A program made the translations under genes and the position numbers. A stretch of DNA of 64,000 nucleotides from Alcaligenes parafaecalis (GTDB taxonomy: Bacteria > Pseudomonadota > Gammaproteobacteria > Burkholderiales > Burkholderiaceae_B): the NCBI RefSeq assembly GCF_026344135.1, contig NZ_JAPKNA010000001.1, forward strand, positions 1 through 64,000, written 5' to 3'. The notes below the pieces were generated by a model. The model saw nothing but the letters and a program-made list of their open reading frames with translations. It searched no databases and had not been told where the DNA came from. Shown in pieces: positions 57,869 through 64,000 of this stretch. How positions within the stretch are numbered: the first letter of the stretch is position 1; each line of letters opens with the position of its first letter.

Positions 57869-60136
57869 TTAATACTTCCATGTCAGAGCCAGCGTGGCGT
57901 TGCGTCCGGGTGCGTAGTAGGACTGCGCCCAGTAGAGGCTGGTCAGGTACTTGCGATCAAAAACGTTATTGATGTTGAGCGAGGCGGTGAGCTGTGGATC
58001 GATTTGGTAGCTGGCCATGGCATTGACAACGGCATAAGCGTTTTGTCGGCTGACGATAGTACTGCCGTTGCTTGCCAGTCCTTGCGTGCGATCAATATCA
58101 CTTTGCCATTGGATGCTGGTGCCAACCTTCAGTTTGCTCAACTGTGGAGGGCGATAGCTGCTAGCGATAAAGAAGGTGGTTTTGGGAATGAAGCTGCGTG
58201 TCTGCTGACCATCGCCGTCACGTAGCGAGAATAAATGTGTTAGACCGGCACTCAGCTCCCAGCCCGGGCTCAGCCGACCGGCCAAGGTTAAATCGTAGCC
58301 TTCAATGATGGTGTCGACCGGGCGGTAATAGCTAAAGCCGCCTGCCGTATCAAAGCCTGCATATTCGGCTGTGTTTTTTTGTCGGGTGCGAAAGAGGGCC
58401 GCACTGGCATTCAGAAGGCCATCCAGCCATTCGCCTTTAATACCCGCTTCAATGTTATTGCCTTCAATAGGGGCGAGTAGGGCCCCAGCCTGGTTGATCC
58501 GGTATTGCGGGTTGAATATGCCGGTGTAGCTGGCGTACAGGGAGTACGTTTCGTTCAAGTCGTAGGTGGCACCCAGATAGGGGGTTGTTTTGGTTTTGTT
58601 ATATGAGTGCGGATCGCCGACGCGATTGCCTGTGCCGCGCAGGTTACTGATATTGACGCCAGTGATCAGTTTGAGTTTGTCGTTCAGGGAGAAATGGCCA
58701 GCCGCATAAATGCCACTACGGTAAATACTGTAATTTGCCCAACTGGTGACTTTGGCAAAGGCAGGGCGTGGGAAGTTGCCGTCAAACTCGCCGACGGGGG
58801 GCGTGGGTAAGCCGATTGCGTCATCGGCGGATGTCCACTTGGCGCGAGTACGGGCCCAATTGGTGCCAAGCACGACTTCATGTTGTCGACCAAAGAGCGT
58901 AAGCGGCCCTTTGATGAACGCATCCCCCAATAGTTGACGCTCGGAACGGTCAAACTTGGATGCATAGCTGCTCAGCCCCAAACCGGTAAGCTTGTCTGGA
59001 GCTTGTCCACGTAATCCGATCATCATCATTTCTGCATCAGAACTGGTTTCGCGGTAATTTGCTGTCAGTTGTGAAATCCAGCCCTTACCCCAATTGGTTT
59101 TGAGCTCTGCAAAACTTTGTTTGTCATCGGTATTCCAGTAGGACCAATCGGGGGCGGTGTTGTAGGAGCGGCTATAGGGAATTCGGGAGCCATCCTTGTA
59201 GTTCAGGGTCAGGCCGCTCCACATGATGCCAGTGGGACGGTTGCGTTGCTGGGAGTGGCCAAAGGAAAGGGTGCTCTTGTCGGTCAGATCCGCCTCGATC
59301 AAGGCTGAAAAAATGGTTTTCTCCTGGGAGTAGCGATCCAGGCTGCCATTGCCTTTTTGTCCTACCGCCAATAAACGCCCGCGCACACTGCCGTTTTTAT
59401 TCAGCGCTCCGGAAACATCAGCTTCGGCCCGTCGGGTCGCGTAGGAACCGTAGCTTAAGCTTCCTTCGGCCCGGAAGTCGCGGGTGGGGCGTTTGCGTAC
59501 AAAGTTGATCGTGGCCGACGGGTTGCCAGGATTGGAAGTCAGTCCGTTGGCTCCCTTAAGAACTTCGATGTGGTCATACAGGAAGGTATCGATGTCGCCC
59601 ATTTGCTCTTCGGAGGAGAAGGGCATGCCGATCCCGTCCAACTGGAAGTTGGTGATATCCAGACCGCGAGAAGTGAAATAGGTACGGTCCGTTTCAACCC
59701 GTTGTACCCCCACACCCGCCGCGCTCAGGGCATCGTTGGCATTGTTGAGGCGGAAGTCTTTAAGCTGCTCGTGGGTCAGGACCGTCATGGTCTGTGGTGT
59801 CTCGCGGGGCGACAGGTCTAGTTTTGTCGCGGTACGACTCTGCCCAACGGTATAGGAGGTGGCTTGCTCGGTGGCTGTGGGCAGGACGCGGCTCAAGCCT
59901 TTAACGGTGATGGACTCTAGCTGCGAGACCGCATTGCCGCTCCCATTAGTCAGCGTAGTTTGTGATTGCGCAAGCGGCGTCATGAAGGCCAGCGTCAGGC
60001 TGCCAAAGCTGCATGCTAAGTAGAAGGGAGTGCAGCGGGAGCTTCGTACCAGATGGCTAGCGTCCTGCCGAGTGACGAAAGGCCCCGAAATTTCTTGATT
60101 GGTAAGTTTTATGAGATTCATTTTCATTATTGCCAT
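57869..60136 (-). CDS. TonB-dependent ferric-siderophore receptor
   Basis: 755 residues. After an atypical long N-terminus with a hydrophobic core near 38-58, the plug domain is plain: ESITVKGLSRV, SPRETPQTMTVLTHEQLKD, FQLDGIGMPF, EVLKGANGLTSNPGNPSATINFVRKRPT. The barrel ends in ALTWKY, a standard outer-membrane terminus. The group matches FauA/FoxA-type hydroxamate receptors; there is no N-terminal signalling domain, so a FecI/FecR-type relay is not expected. Its place between alcE and fhuF-like genes argues for uptake of the siderophore made by this locus. The precise start is uncertain: three in-frame ATGs cluster at the beginning. Confidence 0.9.
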   Translation of the reverse strand: MAIMKMNLIKLTNQEISGPFVTRQDASHLVRSSRCTPFYLACSFGSLTLAFMTPLAQSQTTLTNGSGNAVSQLESITVKGLSRVLPTATEQATSYTVGQSRTATKLDLSPRETPQTMTVLTHEQLKDFRLNNANDALSAAGVGVQRVETDRTYFTSRGLDITNFQLDGIGMPFSSEEQMGDIDTFLYDHIEVLKGANGLTSNPGNPSATINFVRKRPTRDFRAEGSLSYGSYATRRAEADVSGALNKNGSVRGRLLAVGQKGNGSLDRYSQEKTIFSALIEADLTDKSTLSFGHSQQRNRPTGIMWSGLTLNYKDGSRIPYSRSYNTAPDWSYWNTDDKQSFAELKTNWGKGWISQLTANYRETSSDAEMMMIGLRGQAPDKLTGLGLSSYASKFDRSERQLLGDAFIKGPLTLFGRQHEVVLGTNWARTRAKWTSADDAIGLPTPPVGEFDGNFPRPAFAKVTSWANYSIYRSGIYAAGHFSLNDKLKLITGVNISNLRGTGNRVGDPHSYNKTKTTPYLGATYDLNETYSLYASYTGIFNPQYRINQAGALLAPIEGNNIEAGIKGEWLDGLLNASAALFRTRQKNTAEYAGFDTAGGFSYYRPVDTIIEGYDLTLAGRLSPGWELSAGLTHLFSLRDGDGQQTRSFIPKTTFFIASSYRPPQLSKLKVGTSIQWQSDIDRTQGLASNGSTIVSRQNAYAVVNAMASYQIDPQLTASLNINNVFDRKYLTSLYWAQSYYAPGRNATLALTWKY

Positions 60137-60179
60137 TAGAAAGAAGGCGGTTTGGGGTGCTGCTGATCAATCGCTTGAT

Positions 60180-61361
60180 TCAGTATCTGAGAGAGGATAG
60201 GTTCAGCGCAGGCCCCATCAAGCGTCGATACCAGTGGTGGAAGTGCTGCATCCCTTCTTCCAGAGGTATTTGGTAGGGGCCTCGGTCATCTATTCCACGC
60301 TGGAACAGAGCGCGCCGTCCTGCATCGGTGCGCTCGGCAATTTCGTCATCTTCAAGGGCGGTTTCCATATAGGCGGAACGATGCGCCTCTACAAGTTCGC
60401 GCTTGTTCTCGACGAGTTCGCGAGGATAGTAAAACTCGACCACATTCAGCGTTTCATGGATGCCTTTGGGATAGACCGTGGACAGCACCAAGGCTTGCGG
60501 GAAGACTTCGATCATGTGGCTAGGGTAGTAAGCGGCCCAGATCGCGCCGAAGTCCAAGTCCGTATCCTTGTTGTATTCAAGTAGCTCTTGATGCCAGGTC
60601 TGGTAGATGTCAGTGCCAGCACGTTCAAGATTTTTAGCAATACCGATTTGTTGAAGGCTGTACCAGTCGCCATATTCCCAGCTCAAACCGTTGCTGTTGA
60701 CGTAGCGGCGCAGGCCCGGATGAAAGGAGGCGATGTGGTAATCATCGGCATAAATTTCAATGAATGTTTTCCAGTTGCAGTGGCAGTGGTGCGGCTCGAC
60801 GTGATCCAGAACGTAATCGCTGAAATCCATCTCGGGGCGCTGGAAAAGGACGCCAATGTCCTGCTGCGGATCGCGAACACCTTCAAAGAGCAAACCTGCG
60901 ACATTGCGCAATGGAAATCGCTGTAGATGGCGGCACGGCTTGTCAGGGAATTTTGGTGCGGCGACAAACTGCCCGTGCAGGTCGTAGGTCCATGCATGGA
61001 GCGGGCACATGATTTTGTTGCCTGTGGACCGCAGATTGCCGCGCTGAATAAGCGGTTTGTCTGGACTGGAGCTGAAATCGCCCAGCATCAAGGCCTGGCG
61101 ATGTCGGCAGACATTTGAAATGAGTTCAACGCCATTTTCGCTGCGAATCAGCACACGAGCATGGTCATCGTGAGGCAGGGCATACCAGTCCCCCAGATTG
61201 GGTACCATTTGTTCATGGCCGATGTAGCAACTGCTGTGCCGAAAAATGAGCTCTTGTTCCTTCGCATAAATGTCCGGGTCGTTATAGACATGAATGGGTA
61301 GTTGCGGAGTGTCTATTTCTATGGCGCGGGTGAATTGTCTGAGAGCCGTGAATTGAGACAT
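60180..61361 (-). CDS. alcE: AlcE-like Rieske iron-sulfur oxygenase
   Basis: 393 residues. Rieske ligands are Cys85-x-His87 and Cys119-x2-His122, and the catalytic domain shows the non-haem iron motif EIYADDYHIASFHPG. Spacing between the two Rieske pairs is 31 residues, longer than the roughly 16 usual in ring-hydroxylating oxygenases. In Bordetella the last gene of the alc biosynthetic set, alcE, encodes a Rieske protein thought to act in alcaligin maturation. ATG 61361 has AGGAG at 7 bases; an ATG at 61367 is too close to it. Confidence 0.83.
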   Translation of the reverse strand: MSQFTALRQFTRAIEIDTPQLPIHVYNDPDIYAKEQELIFRHSSCYIGHEQMVPNLGDWYALPHDDHARVLIRSENGVELISNVCRHRQALMLGDFSSSPDKPLIQRGNLRSTGNKIMCPLHAWTYDLHGQFVAAPKFPDKPCRHLQRFPLRNVAGLLFEGVRDPQQDIGVLFQRPEMDFSDYVLDHVEPHHCHCNWKTFIEIYADDYHIASFHPGLRRYVNSNGLSWEYGDWYSLQQIGIAKNLERAGTDIYQTWHQELLEYNKDTDLDFGAIWAAYYPSHMIEVFPQALVLSTVYPKGIHETLNVVEFYYPRELVENKRELVEAHRSAYMETALEDDEIAERTDAGRRALFQRGIDDRGPYQIPLEEGMQHFHHWYRRLMGPALNLSSLRY

Positions 61362-61377
61362 GAGCATGCTCCTGGGC

Positions 61378-63243
61378 TTAGCGTGGTATGTCGCTTGTTG
61401 CGAGGGAGGGCGGCGATTGGCTCAATGGCGCATACGGAGCGACCGGATTGTCCAGAGGCTCTGCCATGATCAGACTGCTGGCCGGATTGGCCAGATCTAC
61501 CATCTGCAGGTTGTTTTTCAGTTGCAGGCGGTTCAGGCATGAGTGCAGAAAGGTAGGCGCAAAAAAGTTATATCGTTGGAAGCGCTCGTTGAGCTCGGGG
61601 TGGGCCTCCTGGTACTGGCTTATGGAAGCGGCGACGGTTCTCCAGAAGTCGTTTTCGGTGAGTTTGCCGCTTTCTTCCAGGATGTGGCTCATGTGCCGGA
61701 ATACGCCATCAAAAACATCAATGAAGATGCCCAGAATCTTGTAGTCCTCGGGTACATCTACAGCCAGTCGCTCCAGCCCTGCAGGCATGGTGGCGTTCTT
61801 GTCCAGAATGGCCGACTCTTCGGCGATGTCCTTCATGAAGACCCGGGTGGGTACGTAGTCTTCCAGGACCAGGATGAGGTTTTCTCCATGTGGCATGAAA
61901 ACCAGCAGATGGGCGTAGAAGCAATGCACCAGGGGGTGCAGGAAGGCTGCAAGATAGCGCTCCAGCCAGACGATGGGTTCCAGGCCGGAACGGCGTATCA
62001 GTTCGGGCAGCAAGGCCTGTCCTTCGGGGTCTATATGTAAAAGTGCGGCCATGGTCATCAAGCGCTCGCTCTCTGTATTGATATGGGGTGTGGGGCTTTC
62101 TCGCCACAGCACAGACAGCATTTTTTTATACGGGCTATCTGCCTCTAGCGCTGCTTCGTAATAGCGGTTGCGATAGCCTATCGATGCCACTTCACGCAGA
62201 ATGCTGAAACCATAGTCGCGCAGCACGGGATCTTGCTGAATGAGGGTGTGCAAATAGGCATTGATACCGGGCGTTCCCGCCATGTAGTAGGGGGAAAGGC
62301 CACGCATGAATCCCATATTCAGCACGGAGAGCGATGTTTTCACATAGCACTTGTGAGGTGCCGACGCATTGAAGTAGGTGCGCACGGATTGTTGTGCAAC
62401 GTACTGATCGCGACTTTCACCCAAGGGTACGATTTTGCGATTGGCAATATCTGCCGCGAACATGATGCTGAGCTTGCTATACCACTGCCAGGGGTGTGTC
62501 GGCATGAACAGGTAGTCCGAAGGTGAGAGGCCTTGCTGGCGCAGATCTGCCTGCCACGCGGAGACCTGCGCTTGTCCGACTTCCTCTTGCAGCAAAAGGT
62601 CATGGTCAAGGCCTGGAATGGCGGCGAAATGGGCGTTGTCAGTGTGTACCGCCAGCCAGACCAAGGCAAAACGGGAACCCGTTTCAGGTGCGTAGGCGTG
62701 GTAGTCGTAGGCGTCAAAGCCGAGACGGCCATTATTCGCGACAAAACCGGGGTGACCTTCGGTCATGCTCGACTCGAAGTCCTGGTAATCCGTATCTACA
62801 AGTTCGGCACTGCGCAGATAGTGGCGTGTGTGTTTGTAGGCGGCACCAAATAAAGTGCTGCTGATTTCGTCCAGATAGATAGGTAGCTTGTCGGCCGGAA
62901 TACCCAGGGTCTGTTTGAAGTCGGTGATAAAGACTAGGGCGTCCAGCCGTTCCTCTGCCTGGCCATTCAGAAAGCGCTGAATGCTGTCAGGGTCAATGCG
63001 CCAATGACGCAGGGCCATGCGCCGGGCCCGGAAGCGATAGTGGCAGTTGGGGTGATCAGCGCTTAATTCGTAATAATGCCAGCCGGAGTCCTGCCCCTCT
63101 TGCAGGCGTAGGGGTTCAAACACTTGCTCGTGGGCGTACTCGGCAATGGCCTTTCGTACCAGGAGACGGTTTACTTTGCTCCAGACCTCAGGCGAAAGGT
63201 GGGTGGTGATAGCAGCGGGGGCATTGGGGGATGCAGCGGTCAT
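61378..63243 (-). CDS. alcC: AlcC-like NIS siderophore synthetase (IucA/IucC family)
   Basis: 621 residues, matching AlcC (about 618) of Bordetella. Conserved NIS synthetase blocks include EGHPGFVANNGRLGFD, LFMPTHPWQWYSKL, SAPHKCYVKTSLSVLNMGFMRG and LVFMPHGENLILVLEDYVPTRVFMKD, the last in the C-terminal FhuF-like domain. It joins hydroxamate building blocks by ATP-dependent amide formation and closes the macrocycle. ATG 63243 follows AAGGAAGG; a longer frame reads back into alcB. Confidence 0.92.
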   Translation of the reverse strand: MTAASPNAPAAITTHLSPEVWSKVNRLLVRKAIAEYAHEQVFEPLRLQEGQDSGWHYYELSADHPNCHYRFRARRMALRHWRIDPDSIQRFLNGQAEERLDALVFITDFKQTLGIPADKLPIYLDEISSTLFGAAYKHTRHYLRSAELVDTDYQDFESSMTEGHPGFVANNGRLGFDAYDYHAYAPETGSRFALVWLAVHTDNAHFAAIPGLDHDLLLQEEVGQAQVSAWQADLRQQGLSPSDYLFMPTHPWQWYSKLSIMFAADIANRKIVPLGESRDQYVAQQSVRTYFNASAPHKCYVKTSLSVLNMGFMRGLSPYYMAGTPGINAYLHTLIQQDPVLRDYGFSILREVASIGYRNRYYEAALEADSPYKKMLSVLWRESPTPHINTESERLMTMAALLHIDPEGQALLPELIRRSGLEPIVWLERYLAAFLHPLVHCFYAHLLVFMPHGENLILVLEDYVPTRVFMKDIAEESAILDKNATMPAGLERLAVDVPEDYKILGIFIDVFDGVFRHMSHILEESGKLTENDFWRTVAASISQYQEAHPELNERFQRYNFFAPTFLHSCLNRLQLKNNLQMVDLANPASSLIMAEPLDNPVAPYAPLSQSPPSLATSDIPR

Positions 63244-63274
63244 AGTGAGAACCTTCCTTTCGCGTTGAGAGCGT

Positions 63275-63898
63275 TCAGATGATGCCTCGCCCCGCCGCAA
63301 GGGTCAGGGCTACGGGCAGGAGTGTGTCGCTGGTGTTGAGTGTGTCGGCAAAATTTTCGGGTGAGCAGAAGGCCAGGCGGGCGGTTTTGGTGGGCAGCAG
63401 AATGGTGCCCGCATCGACAAAGCCGACCAGGCTGTTGAGCCGGTGTACTTTGGCATTACGAATATCGGGTTCGACGACAACGCGCTGGGCGCCGAGTTCA
63501 TCGAATAGAAAAGCCATGACACTACGCAGAATGTCGCGGGTGAAGTAGGGGACAGGAGTGTGGCAAGGCCCCACGAAAAAGTGCATGCCTATGTCTCCAG
63601 CCTGAACCGCATAGTGCAAGGACAGTGGGTCCTGTCGCGGGTCGTAGCACTCCATGACAAAGGCTGGACTATCCTGAAAAAAACCCATATAGGCCGTCAG
63701 GCCGTGTTGGCGCTGCTCGATATAAAAGGCGCACGTTTGCGCCTGACTGAGGCCCTGCATGTTCCAGTAAGAGGCGTAGTCCAATTGATACCAGGGTTGC
63801 AGGATGGCGATATCCTCATCCAGCTCCAGGGGGCTTAAGCTAAACGCCGGATTGAGTACGGGACGGTGTTGGGCGGGGACGAAGTATTCACGCAACAT
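63275..63898 (-). CDS. alcB: AlcB-like acyltransferase of hydroxamate siderophore synthesis
   Basis: 207 residues, GNAT fold of the IucB/AlcB/RhbD group. ILQPWYQLDYASYWNMQGLS near residue 33, HYAVQAGDIGMHFFVGP, and the C-terminal VVVEPDIRNAKVHRLNSLVGFVDAG are conserved features. AlcB transfers an acyl group (succinyl in the alcaligin pathway) from CoA to an N-hydroxy amine. It precedes the alcC-like gene by 31 bp and overlaps the upstream gene by 11 bp. Confidence 0.88.
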   Translation of the reverse strand: MLREYFVPAQHRPVLNPAFSLSPLELDEDIAILQPWYQLDYASYWNMQGLSQAQTCAFYIEQRQHGLTAYMGFFQDSPAFVMECYDPRQDPLSLHYAVQAGDIGMHFFVGPCHTPVPYFTRDILRSVMAFLFDELGAQRVVVEPDIRNAKVHRLNSLVGFVDAGTILLPTKTARLAFCSPENFADTLNTSDTLLPVALTLAAGRGII

Positions 63899-64000
63899 GG
63901 CAGGACGCTCCGTGGGGGGTGTGCCGTCGGTCTACGCCGAAGGTCCACTTGTCAATAAGGGCTGTCAGCAACATACCGAAGGCGGCAATCAGGAACGTCA
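63888..64000 (-). CDS. C-terminal end of a membrane protein (partial)
   Basis: The last 36 codons of a minus-strand gene that continues past the window. The visible end (TFLIAAFGMLLTALIDKW, then FGVDRRHTPHGASCHVA) is a membrane helix and short basic tail. It overlaps alcB by 11 bp, a sign of co-translation. It does not look like the expected AlcA amine hydroxylase; a transporter such as an ABC or MFS permease is more likely, but the family cannot be fixed from this piece. Confidence 0.6.
   Translation of the reverse strand, partial: TFLIAAFGMLLTALIDKWTFGVDRRHTPHGASCHVA

Noticed and set aside
60113..60134. AATAATGAAAATGAAT-like stretch resembling a Fur box at the receptor start
   Set aside because: It consists of the start codons and first codons of the receptor gene (Met-Lys-Met-Asn), matches the Fur consensus only partly, and lies inside the coding sequence.

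Overview
The window is typical chromosome of a motile betaproteobacterium (order Burkholderiales). The family Alcaligenaceae, with Alcaligenes itself the best guess, is suggested by the flhDC-motAB-cheAW-MCP-cheRBYZ-flhBAF order, alcaligin-type siderophore genes (alcB, alcC, alcE), Bordetella-style trimeric porin and bigR-type sulfide locus. The species call is inference from gene content, not from a search. Coding density is high, short overlaps (ATGA) are frequent, and no insertion sequence, phage or CRISPR array is visible.

Bases 1-36,500 hold metabolic, transport and stress genes in short units. In order: a CrtI-like FAD oxidoreductase; a divergent glycolate module (glcC against glcDEF) with two matching operators; small membrane and secreted proteins (TrhA/hemolysin III, DUF1176, MAPEG, AI-2E, Na/Pi cotransporter, SH3 protein); one tRNA-Thr and two identical tRNA-Asn genes that bracket a porin gene; an EamA permease, a patatin phospholipase, and a LysR regulator divergent from a YeiH permease; SirB2; a sulfide-detoxification locus (BigR, persulfide-dioxygenase-like MBL hydrolase, two YeeE/YedE channels); a Cd/Pb/Zn efflux unit (CadR-like MerR regulator and His-rich P1B-ATPase with a long-spacer promoter between them); a SulP transporter; an exported arylsulfatase translationally coupled to an exported formylglycine-generating enzyme; a TM2 protein; divergent glpK and glpD; and an NlpC/P60 lipoprotein.

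Bases 36,500-53,400 are a flagellar and chemotaxis cluster read on the + strand: master regulator flhDC, stator motAB, signalling genes cheA, cheW, one MCP, cheR, cheB, cheY, cheZ, then export genes flhB, flhA and an unusually long flhF. The first two form the switch for the regulon, motAB and the che genes run rotation and its control, and flhB/flhA begin the export apparatus, whose other genes must lie elsewhere.

Bases 53,400-64,000 are a minus-strand iron-acquisition operon: hydroxamate siderophore assembly (AlcB-like acyltransferase, AlcC-like NIS synthetase, AlcE-like Rieske protein), then TonB-dependent receptor, FhuF-like reductase, and FhuC, FhuB and FhuD-like ABC importer parts. Its 5' end runs off the window; the last visible upstream gene is a membrane-protein C-terminus and not an obvious hydroxylase.

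Nothing here is clearly a new defence or mobile system. The items most worth a second look are the exported FGE with a His-rich loop beside its sulfatase, the FlhF with a roughly 400-residue extra C-terminal region and an altered G3 motif, the pared-down alc/fhu operon, the twin palindromes in the flhDC leader, the two operators exactly 105 bp apart at glc, and a MerR-like promoter element at 31.86 kb with no obvious gene.
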